From NCBI GenBank assembly GCA_003566395.1, contig PXDL01000194.1, positions 1 through 5,952 on the forward strand: a DNA stretch of 5,952 nucleotides, given 5' to 3'. Under the pieces are notes generated by a model. It was given only the letters and a program-made list of their open reading frames with translations, was not told the origin of the DNA and made no database searches. The stretch is from Balneolia bacterium. GTDB lineage: Bacteria; Bacteroidota; Rhodothermia; Balneolales; Cyclonatronaceae. Shown one piece after another: positions 1 through 5,342 of the stretch (position 1 is the first letter of the stretch; the number at the start of each line of letters is the position of its first letter). The translations under genes were made by a program, and so were the position numbers.

Positions 1-210
1 AAATGAAAAGAGCGAAAAGTAATAAAGAAAAATAGTCCGGTAATTTTCGGATATACTATCTATCCGCTTCTTTGAGACCGCTTATTTAATGTTGATCTCA
101 TCTCTAAGAAACCAGGTCGCTAAACTAAGAATTTGGTCGAAACCATATTGACTTAGTTCAGTAAAAGGAGTTGTTTATCAAAGCCTTCCTTAATTCAACT
201 TTCTATATAT
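1..210. other. Upstream spacer, no supportable gene
   Basis: No open frame of useful length is visible here. Two plus-strand frames end early (stops at 20-22 and 33-35) after Lys/Glu-rich codons, so the first bases could be the tail of an upstream gene, but this cannot be shown. A small dyad, CGGATA at 48-53 and TATCCG at 61-66 with a 7-nt loop, has no T-run after it. A purine-rich AAAGGAG lies at 164-170, about 40 nt before the first gene, which is too far to serve as its ribosome binding site. TTGACT at 148-153 has no convincing partner box. Confidence 0.5.
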
Positions 211-732
211 ATGATGTCGATGAAATCACTGTATATCCCTTATCTGCTGCTCTCTGTATTTGTGTTTTCACTGTTTCTGGTATCCTGTGGCAGTTCTCAG
301 AATAAGTTGAACACTTCCCAAAAACAGATGGTAGAACAGTATGTGTTTACCGACTGGCAGGGTAACGAGATAGCTGTTTCCGATTACGCAGGCTCTGTCG
401 TGGTTATTGATATTTGGGAAACATGGTGTGGTCCCTGTCTGGCGGCTTTTCCAATTTTTCAAGAGGTGATTGATGAGCATCCCGACGACATCGTGGTAAT
501 TGCCGCAACCGGCGGGTGGCGTAACAACAGGGAAGATGCCCTCGGCTTCAAAGCACAAAACGATTATTCATTCATCTATGTGGACGGCAGCGAGCTTGCT
601 CAGGAACTCGGCATAACAAATATCCCTTTTAAAATCATTATAGGCCGCGATGGCAAAATCAGCAAGGTTCAGACCGGCTTTTCAGACAGAAACTCTGAGT
701 ACAATAGTCTGGTATCTGAAATCCGAAGTTAA
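211..732 (+). CDS. TlpA/ResA-type thioredoxin-fold lipoprotein
   Basis: Predicted lipid-anchored thiol-disulfide oxidoreductase of the TlpA/ResA/AhpC-TSA class, 173 residues. A lipoprotein signal covers residues 5-26: Lys, a hydrophobic stretch at 7-24, then lipobox LVSC with Cys26 as the predicted acylated residue. A short linker leads to the thioredoxin fold, entered by the VVIDIWETWCGPC segment (about 63-76), with redox cysteines Cys73 and Cys76. The cis-proline expected opposite the active site is Pro139 in the GITNIPFKII segment, followed by the RDGK turn typical of the family. Members usually reduce periplasmic disulfides, for example in cytochrome c maturation, but no such partner gene is here, so the substrate is unknown. 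Starts at 211, 214 and 220 all keep the signal peptide; none has a good ribosome binding site, and 220 (MKS...) is equally plausible. It appears to be transcribed alone. Confidence 0.93.
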   Translation: MMSMKSLYIPYLLLSVFVFSLFLVSCGSSQNKLNTSQKQMVEQYVFTDWQGNEIAVSDYAGSVVVIDIWETWCGPCLAAFPIFQEVIDEHPDDIVVIAATGGWRNNREDALGFKAQNDYSFIYVDGSELAQELGITNIPFKIIIGRDGKISKVQTGFSDRNSEYNSLVSEIRS

Positions 733-763
733 ACGGGGGAATTCAGAATTTTGAATCATTGGT

Positions 764-806
764 GTCCGGTAAAATGTAGCGAATTCATCGAATAGACTTA
801 CCGGGC
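764..806. other. Hairpin with 9-bp stem after tlpA-like gene
   Basis: CCGGTAA (766-772) pairs perfectly with TTACCGG (798-804), extended by a G-T and a G-C pair to 764 and 806; the loop is 25 nt. A run of five T lies at 815-819, eight bases after the stem. It starts 31 nt after the stop of the thioredoxin-like gene, so it could end that transcript, but the gap before the T-run makes this weak. Confidence 0.35.
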
Positions 807-822
807 TGTTAACCTTTTTGTA

Positions 823-852
823 CATCTAAATCGAACCCCATTAGGTTAGATG
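823..852. other. Imperfect hairpin
   Basis: CATCTAA (823-829) pairs with TTAGATG (846-852). Inside, CC and GG can add two pairs if a six-base bulge is allowed. It sits between the 764-806 hairpin and the 13-nt tandem repeat. No function is assigned. Confidence 0.3.
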
Positions 853-926
853 AATTCTTTCAACTCCCATGTGGAAACGGACTTCTTTTACCTTTTGTGC
901 GGAAAAAAGGCAACCGGTTACAGAGG

Positions 927-950
927 ACAGTATCAGTATACAGTATCAGT
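927..950. repeat. 13-nt tandem repeat, 1.8 copies
   Basis: ACAGTATCAGTAT at 927-939 is followed directly by ACAGTATCAGT at 940-950. The match is exact over the 11 bases of the second copy. It lies in non-coding DNA, and its role is unknown. Confidence 0.7.
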
Positions 951-957
951 GAAGATT

Positions 958-990
958 GGAAGCTGTTTATAATGTAACAGTAGCTTTTTT
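958..990 (+). terminator. Weak terminator-like hairpin with T-run
   Basis: AAGCT (960-964) pairs with AGCTT (982-986); alternatively CTGTT (963-967) pairs with AACAG (976-980). A run of six T (985-990) follows. It lies 225 nt after the nearest upstream stop codon. It might end a long leaderless or small transcript from the spacer, but the stem is weak and AT-rich. Confidence 0.25.
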
Positions 991-1013
991 GAATAATTAT
1001 TTCTTTGGCAATC

Positions 1014-1044
1014 ATTCAAAATTCACCATCCACCATTCAAAATT
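1014..1044. repeat. Degenerate heptamer tandem repeat
   Basis: Four consecutive 7-nt units read ATTCAAA, ATTCACC, ATCCACC and ATTCAAA (1014-1041), followed by ATT. The 11-mer CATTCAAAATT therefore occurs twice, 21 nt apart (1013-1023 and 1034-1044). Short heptamer repeats of this kind are usually intergenic and multi-copy in the genomes that carry them; here that is inferred from a single locus. Confidence 0.6.
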
Positions 1045-1322
1045 GGGAGCGGAGCGACCTGCACTAATTTACCTTCCGGCAAATAGGTAGTGCTTTCACC
1101 AGGGGTTCTTAATTGACTGATATCATCTATTAAACGCAGCAGATTTCACTTTTTATGAACTCTATGTAAAACTATTTAAAAACCTCCGTATATTTACGAA
1201 TAAATGCTTTCAGTCAATTGAGGCTTGTCAGCTTTTATACTTTCTCATCTTTAATACTCCTCAACACTTGCTGGAAATCAGGCTTTCTGTATTTCAGCGA
1301 GGCTCCATCAAAAAAACTTCTT

Positions 1323-1952
1323 ATGAAACAAAAGTTTACTCTCTTTATGAGCATGTGCATGCTCATACTTTTTGGTGTGTCCTGTTCCGATAAAAGCAAC
1401 AGAGCTACAGACGTTAAGGTAGATGGCGACAGCTTTTTTCAGTACAACGGATCAACGTTTGAGCTCGGGACAGGTTTTCTGATCGATTATGGAACAGTCT
1501 CCGAAAATAGTTTTAATTTCGATTTAATTTTGCTCGGAGAGGGCATGCAGTTCGATTTTGATAACGATACCGGCTCAGGCACCGGCCCTATTCTGTATTT
1601 CGAACTTTTCTCCGAATCGGAATCAACCCTTGCTTCAGGCAGGTATACGTTCTCGGAAGTCTCGGAAAATTACGGTCAGGCCGGAACATTTTCTTGGGCA
1701 TGGATGGCTCAAAATGTAGACCTGTCGGATGATGATCCGGATATCGAACCAAATTACTTTACCGGCGGCACCATGGATGTTGAGAGAAACGGATCTAATT
1801 TTGAGATTTCCTTCAGCGGAACAATGCAAAGTGAGAACCAAATTACAGGAACCTTTTCCGGCCGTCTTGAAATAATTGAAGATGATTTAGTCGATGGAAG
1901 TTATAACAGAAATTCAGCAATCCCGCTTAAAGTTTCGACTGCTTCTGAATAG
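1323..1952 (+). CDS. Small beta-rich lipoprotein of unknown function
   Basis: A 209-residue predicted lipoprotein. The open frame extends back to a TTG at 1218, but the ATG at 1323 is preferred: it gives a clean signal (Lys2, Lys4, hydrophobic 5-19) ending in GVSC, with Cys21 as the lipid-attached residue, whereas the longer form puts 35 ill-fitting residues before it. The mature part is acidic and rich in Gly, Ser, Thr and alternating hydrophobics, which suggests a beta-sandwich. Recognisable segments are GPILYFELFSESESTLASGRYTFSE cut as 88-94, 95-105 and 106-112, then FTGGTMDVERNGSNFEISFSG (146-166), then ITGTFSGRLEI (174-184). This pattern of GxYxFS, GGTxxVxRxG and ITGTFSG strands resembles uncharacterised lipoproteins of Bacteroidota and Balneolota. 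No catalytic motif is seen. It stands alone, with no Shine-Dalgarno and a possible terminator just after it. Confidence 0.82.
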   Translation: MKQKFTLFMSMCMLILFGVSCSDKSNRATDVKVDGDSFFQYNGSTFELGTGFLIDYGTVSENSFNFDLILLGEGMQFDFDNDTGSGTGPILYFELFSESESTLASGRYTFSEVSENYGQAGTFSWAWMAQNVDLSDDDPDIEPNYFTGGTMDVERNGSNFEISFSGTMQSENQITGTFSGRLEIIEDDLVDGSYNRNSAIPLKVSTASE

Positions 1953-1954
1953 TC

Positions 1955-1972
1955 ATCCCCAAAACAGGGGAT
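1955..1972 (+). terminator. Possible terminator hairpin after the lipoprotein gene
   Basis: ATCCCC (1955-1960) pairs with GGGGAT (1967-1972) around a 6-nt loop, starting 2 nt after the stop codon. The T-run expected of an intrinsic terminator is poor (AAGTGTTTG follows), so termination efficiency is uncertain. Confidence 0.4.
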
Positions 1973-2019
1973 AAGTGTTTGACAACATTTAATATTAAGA
2001 GCATTTATCCATGGCTGAA

Positions 2020-2057
2020 TTGCAAGGATATCAGTATCTCGGGCTAAAACCTTGCAA
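2020..2057. repeat. 8-bp perfect inverted repeat
   Basis: TTGCAAGG (2020-2027) and CCTTGCAA (2050-2057) are exact reverse complements around a 22-nt loop. It lies just upstream of the transposase remnant. It may be a leftover of the insertion, a hairpin in the lipoprotein 3' region, or chance. Confidence 0.45.
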
Positions 2058-2087
2058 ATAGACACCTCGGTTTTATAACAAGGAAAA

Positions 2088-2447
2088 GGCCCGGATCAAA
2101 CCCGGCGGGACGTGTTTACTCCGTTGCAATCAAACTTTTTCAATCCCAGTCACGAACCTGTTCAACTCGCCGCTGTCATTGATTGGAAATCTGTTGAACA
2201 ACACTTCCTCCCCTACTATTCCAATACCGGACAAGCAGCTAAACCGGTCCGGTTGATGGTCGGGCTGTTGATGTTGCAGGGGATCTGCAACTACAGCGAT
2301 GAAAACCTGATAGAGGCCTGTAAGGTGAATCAGTACTATCAATTTTTTTGCGGTAAAGCCTGCTTTCAGTGGCACCCGCCCTACCATCCGACCGAAGCCA
2401 ATCTCTACTACAAAACTGCACTTTTGCTCCGGGGTTGAACACGGCCC
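2088..2447 (+). mobile_element. Candidate internally deleted insertion sequence
   Basis: TCAAACCCGG (2096-2105) and CCGGGGTTGA (2429-2438, reverse complement TCAACCCCGG) match at 9 of 10 positions in inverted orientation. Similarity weakens outward to 2088 and 2447 (GGCCC and GGGCC cores). The repeats bracket the surviving transposase piece, so this may be an IS that lost its catalytic part while keeping both ends. True ends and a target duplication could not be fixed by eye. Confidence 0.35.
2112..2438 (+). pseudogene. IS5-type transposase, N-terminal remnant (DUF772)
   Basis: A 108-codon piece of an IS5-family transposase. It keeps the N-terminal DUF772-type helical domain: IDW (23-25), PYYSNTGQAAKPVRLMVGLL (34-53), YSDENLIEA (61-69), NQYYQFFCG (73-81) and FQWHPPYHPTE (85-95). 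Family members continue at this point with a conserved FRxRIGEEG-like segment and then a DDE catalytic domain of a few hundred residues. Here the similarity stops after Glu95 (about nt 2396), and 13 unrelated codons lead to a stop. Neither other plus frame restores the family sequence downstream, so a deletion or rearrangement is more likely than a simple frameshift. The apparent start is a GTG at 2112; the frame is open back only to a TAA at 2076-2078. It cannot be catalytically active. Confidence 0.85.
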
Positions 2448-2457
2448 AAAACCCCGG
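2429..2457 (+). other. GC-rich hairpin over the remnant's stop codon
   Basis: CCGGGGTT (2429-2436) and AACCCCGG (2450-2457) form a perfect 8-bp stem with a 13-nt loop; the remnant's TGA (2436-2438) lies at the base of the loop. Only three T follow, so it is a weak terminator candidate. It may instead be the subterminal hairpin of the decayed IS end. Confidence 0.45.
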
Positions 2458-2763
2458 TTTCATCAAAGCCTTCATATTGATGATTTAGTTTTTGAGGTTT
2501 GAAAAAACCGGACTCAGACCGAAACTATTCTGAAATAGCTGCACATTTACGAGCTTCGATATAAATCTGAATTCCCAAATATGTCATACTGCTCTGGCAG
2601 TCAACTCTTTACTGTTCAGGTGACTATTCCCTCTTTAAAATTTTACATTTCAATGTGTTTTTGTTGACATGATTTTGTCTTTTAAGCGCATATATTGGCG
2701 TCTTTTATAATTCTGGAACATCTCAAGTCATTTCAACAAACTACATATAATCATATTTGAAGC
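2439..2763. other. Spacer before the repeat protein gene
   Basis: No gene is seen in this AT-rich stretch. It holds the right arm of the hairpin ending at 2457, a tiny GGTTT-GAAA-AAACC hairpin (2496-2509), a short dyad ACATT-TC-AATGT (2645-2656) and the candidate promoter that follows it. Confidence 0.5.
2664..2698 (+). promoter_or_regulatory. Candidate promoter for the T9SS repeat protein
   Basis: TTGACA (2664-2669) is followed 21 nt later by TATATTGG (2691-2698), one mismatch from the TAnnTTTG -7 box of Bacteroidota; the -33 box of that group needs only TTG. The spacing is long for a housekeeping promoter. The predicted leader to the ATG at 2764 is about 60 nt. The short dyad at 2645-2656 just upstream could be an operator, though no regulator is nearby. 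Confidence 0.3.
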
Positions 2764-5199
2764 ATGAAGTTAAATAATATACATATCGCTTTTTCACGGC
2801 TATCAGCTGCTGTGGTACTGTTCCTGATTTCCGGGATCTTTTATACAGTAACGGCCCAGGAGTATGAACCTGGTTTTTACGACAGCGGCATTGACGGCCC
2901 TGTACTAACCTCAATAGATATAGACGGTACTCTGTATATCGGCGGTGATTTCGCCTGGTACAACGGCGAGTCTTTCCTGAACAATACCGCCCGCTGGGAG
3001 GATGCATCCCAAAACTGGGTTCCGGTCGGAGCCGGACTTGACGGGATAGTAAATCATTTGATAGATTTTGAAGGCGAGCTTTACGCAGGCGGGCTTTTCT
3101 ATTCAAGCGACGGTGCTCCGGTTTCCAATGTAGCAATGTGGAATGCGGACCTGCAAAGCTGGCAAACGGTGGCCGGAGGGTTAAATAACGAGGTGAAAAA
3201 ACTTGCCGTTCACAACGGAGCACTTTATGCGGTAGGTCGGTTTACCCGCGATGGTGACAACAACGACGTGAGGGGAGCAGCCCGCCTAACCCCGGATACG
3301 GATAGCTGGGAGCAAATGGGTCAGACCAGTATAACCACACCGGATATTATTCACTCCTTATTAGATGAACTGTTCATCTTTCGCGGGGGCCTGGTATTGC
3401 GCTGGAATGAGGATGTGTCGGATTGGGAAGAGTATGGGTCTTTTTTTGGTAATAACGTCAAGATTCTGGCCGCTTATGAAGGCGAACTTTATGCAGGAGG
3501 TCGGTTTGGTACTACAGGGGATGAAACAGTACGGCGTGTCGCCCGTTTCGATACAACTATCGGGGACTGGGTGCCGGTTGGATGGGGCTTATCTTCCGAA
3601 AACTTCGCAAATCCGGTGGTTCGGGACTTAGCAAAGTACGAAGGAAACTTATATGCAGTCGGGCAGTTCAGTCTTAGTTCCAATACAACGCTTTCCAACA
3701 TAGCCCGGCTTGATAAAGAAAACCAGACCTGGCATCCCGTTTCAGGTTCACCGACTTCAGGCAGTGTGTTTTCAGCAACGGTATCAAACGGATTGCTTGT
3801 TCTCGGTGGTGTACATCAGAACACGGAAATAGGCTATAAAAACATTGCAGCTTATGATGGCAATACAACTTTCAGCCTCGGCACCGACGATACCGGAGGA
3901 AAAGGACTGAATGCCCGCGTAGTGGCACTGATGGAACACGAAGGGCGCATTTTTGCCGGTGGTTCCTTTAACAGAGCAGGCGAAGAAGAAACCGATGCTT
4001 TCGCAGTATGGTACCCGCAAACGGGAAGCTGGACTACCTATCAGTCTGATTTGGGGGCTATTAATGCTTTCACAAAAACCGGGTCGGGTCAAATGTTTGC
4101 AGCTGTTTTGAAGAAGGAAGAAAGTACATTCACCCGAAATCAGGTGCGTATTTGGGACGAAGAGGAAGAAAACTGGAACACTACTTCGGGTGTGTTCAAT
4201 AATACTGTCTTTACTCTCACCGCTCAGGGCGATGATCTAATAGCGGGAGGTTTTTTCACAACGCGCGTAAACCTGACCGTCAATTATATAGCCAGACGTA
4301 CGCCGGACGGTGAATGGGCGCCAATGGACGAAGGATTCAATAACTTCGTGTTTGCAACTACCCTTCATAACGGAGACCTCTATGCAGCAGGAAGGTTTAC
4401 CCATACTCACAATGGTGAAACCGAGCTGAACCATGTGGCCCGGTGGAACGAAGCAGCCCAATCCTGGGAACCGGTAGGTGCCGGTTTTTCTAATGATGTG
4501 TTTGCACTTCATTCATTTGGAGGCGACCTTTATGCAGCCGGTCAATTCGTGCAAAGCGGTGGAGAATGGGTATTGCGGGTGGCCCGTTTTAATGATGACA
4601 CGCAAATCTGGGAACAAGTTGGCGAGGGACTCAATACAAATTCGTTTAACGATGTTCCGCGCGTTTTGTCAACGTTTAACGGCGAGTTGTATGTGGGGGG
4701 CGAAATAAGCGGTAGCGGAAGCACACCTCTCAGCGGTCTTGCACGTTATGATGCCGCCTCGGATAGCTGGCAGCCGGTTGGCGGTGGAACCGATGCCGAA
4801 GTGGCTGCATTTGCAGCTTCCGGAAACCAGCTGTACATCGGCGGTGCTTTTCGTACGGCAGGAAACCTCGCCGCCTCCCGTTTCACATACATTGAGGGCG
4901 GCCCTGTAAGCACGGAGCCGGAAACCGAAATATCGGCAAGCATCAAACTTGCACAGAACTATCCGAATCCGTTTAATCCCACAACGCTTATAGAGTTTGA
5001 ACTCAAAGAACCGGTTAATGTGCGTCTTGATGTGTTCAACATGACAGGTCAGCGTATTGCAACTCTGACGAACGGACCGTTGGGAACCGGCAGCCACAGC
5101 GTGAGTTTTGACGGTACGGGCCTTTCAAGCGGAATATATTTCTATCGTATTGAAGCAGGCGGGTTCATGCAGACACGCAAAATGATGCTCATAAAGTAG
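2764..5199 (+). CDS. Secreted 14-repeat propeller-like protein, T9SS type A
   Basis: An 811-residue exported protein of unknown function. Residues 1-31 are a Sec signal peptide (hydrophobic 14-29, cleavage likely after VTA31, leaving Gln32 at the N-terminus). Residues 46-715 carry 14 repeats of about 47-50 residues (shortest 39), with the pattern hydrophobic-LYAGGxF, then NxARW, then SWxPVGxGLxN. These read as one four-stranded propeller blade each, similar to kelch-like or Rax2-like repeats. Residues 716-728 are a linker. Residues 729-811 are a type IX secretion type A sorting domain: NYPNPFNP (732-739), TGQRIATL (761-768), SSGIYFYRIE (788-797) and KMMLIK (806-811). Such domains direct export across the outer membrane and are normally removed, or the protein is anchored to surface LPS. 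The role is probably binding or adhesion at the cell surface; no enzyme motif is seen. The ATG at 2764 gives a complete signal peptide, with only a weak GAAG upstream. It ends before a strong terminator. Confidence 0.9.
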   Translation: MKLNNIHIAFSRLSAAVVLFLISGIFYTVTAQEYEPGFYDSGIDGPVLTSIDIDGTLYIGGDFAWYNGESFLNNTARWEDASQNWVPVGAGLDGIVNHLIDFEGELYAGGLFYSSDGAPVSNVAMWNADLQSWQTVAGGLNNEVKKLAVHNGALYAVGRFTRDGDNNDVRGAARLTPDTDSWEQMGQTSITTPDIIHSLLDELFIFRGGLVLRWNEDVSDWEEYGSFFGNNVKILAAYEGELYAGGRFGTTGDETVRRVARFDTTIGDWVPVGWGLSSENFANPVVRDLAKYEGNLYAVGQFSLSSNTTLSNIARLDKENQTWHPVSGSPTSGSVFSATVSNGLLVLGGVHQNTEIGYKNIAAYDGNTTFSLGTDDTGGKGLNARVVALMEHEGRIFAGGSFNRAGEEETDAFAVWYPQTGSWTTYQSDLGAINAFTKTGSGQMFAAVLKKEESTFTRNQVRIWDEEEENWNTTSGVFNNTVFTLTAQGDDLIAGGFFTTRVNLTVNYIARRTPDGEWAPMDEGFNNFVFATTLHNGDLYAAGRFTHTHNGETELNHVARWNEAAQSWEPVGAGFSNDVFALHSFGGDLYAAGQFVQSGGEWVLRVARFNDDTQIWEQVGEGLNTNSFNDVPRVLSTFNGELYVGGEISGSGSTPLSGLARYDAASDSWQPVGGGTDAEVAAFAASGNQLYIGGAFRTAGNLAASRFTYIEGGPVSTEPETEISASIKLAQNYPNPFNPTTLIEFELKEPVNVRLDVFNMTGQRIATLTNGPLGTGSHSVSFDGTGLSSGIYFYRIEAGGFMQTRKMMLIK
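2899..4908 (+). repeat. Array of 14 coding repeats (propeller blades)
   Basis: Repeat boundaries by residue: 46-94, 95-142, 143-191, 192-230, 231-283, 284-333, 334-384, 385-431, 432-480, 481-527, 528-577, 578-630, 631-678 and 679-715. The most regular are 2, 5, 11, 12 and 13. Repeat 4 is short and lacks the LYAGGxF core (ELFIFRGGL instead). Repeats 7 and 9 are also divergent. Repeat 14 lacks the final SWxPVG strand. The repeats are diverged at DNA level, so this is an old duplication array and not a recent expansion. Confidence 0.75.
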
Positions 5200-5218
5200 C
5201 CGTGACCAGGAGTCCCGA

Positions 5219-5275
5219 TCACAGAGTAGATAAGCGCAAGCGCTCCCTTAACGGATAAGCCGTCGTACTCTGTGA
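5219..5275 (+). ncRNA. Predicted three-way-junction RNA fold in the 3' region
   Basis: TCACAGAGTA (5219-5228) pairs perfectly over 10 bp with TACTCTGTGA (5266-5275). Inside are two small hairpins: AGCG (5233-5236) with CGCT (5241-5244) around CAAG, and ACGG (5251-5254) with CCGT (5260-5263) around ATAAG. Together they form a compact three-way junction 19 nt after the repeat-protein stop and 15 nt before the terminator. It could be a 3'-UTR stability element, a processed small RNA or a DNA cruciform. The class is not one I recognise. Confidence 0.4.
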
Positions 5276-5290
5276 CAATAAAAACTTGCT

Positions 5291-5330
5291 AAAACAAAAA
5301 AGCCGTCTTTGGAGACGGCTTTTTTGTTTT
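5291..5330. terminator. Strong bidirectional intrinsic terminator
   Basis: Positions 5291-5308 and 5313-5330 form an 18-bp perfect palindrome with loop TTGG. The GC core is GCCGTC/GACGGC, with six A before and six T after it, so on either strand the transcript has a GC stem followed by a U-run. It lies between the convergent genes ending at 5199 (+) and 5343 (-), and should stop transcription of both. Confidence 0.95.
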
Positions 5331-5342
5331 CATTGCTTGTGA

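Larger units (their letters stand above)
736..1044. repeat. Spacer block bounded by inverted heptamer-type repeats
   Basis: The left edge, GAATTTTGAATCATTG (746-761), matches the reverse complement of the right edge, CAATCATTCAAAATTC (1009-1024), at 15 of 16 positions. Read on the minus strand, the left edge falls into 7-nt units ATTCAAA, ATTCTGA, ATTCCCC (756 down to 736). The right edge reads in the same register on the plus strand. Between the edges lie several small hairpins and a tandem repeat. It may be a non-autonomous repeat element or a structured spacer, but no clear target-site duplication is visible. The rest of the gene-free stretch (1045-1322) holds only a 10-bp inverted repeat (1111-1120 and 1210-1219). 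Confidence 0.4.

Noticed and set aside
1014..1044. CRISPR-like reading of the repeated CATTCAAAATT
   Set aside because: The repeats are 11 nt with a 21-nt period and no spacers of regular size, and there are no cas genes.
1189..1196. TATATTTA as a -7 box for the lipoprotein gene
   Set aside because: It is close to TAnnTTTG, but there is no TTG at the proper distance upstream, and such AT-rich strings are common here.
2064..2463. Possible direct repeat ACCTCGGTTTTAT (2064-2076) and ACCCCGGTTTCAT (2451-2463) around the IS remnant
   Set aside because: Only 11 of 13 match and it overlaps the downstream hairpin, so it is not convincing as a target-site duplication.
177..2473. 12-nt direct repeat ATCAAAGCCTTC at 177-188 and 2462-2473
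   Set aside because: One exact 12-mer pair is expected by chance in about 6 kb, and nothing else links the two sites.
2741..3223. 160-codon minus-strand open frame
   Set aside because: It lies antisense to the signal peptide and first repeats of the T9SS protein. Its product is Arg/Cys/Leu-rich with no domain, as expected for an antisense shadow.
3365..3631. 88-codon plus-strand open frame in another phase
   Set aside because: It lies inside the repeat protein gene, whose own frame has clear repeats across this stretch.
4669..5097. 142-codon minus-strand open frame
   Set aside because: It is fully antisense to the last repeats and sorting domain of the T9SS protein, with no recognisable domain and no promoter.
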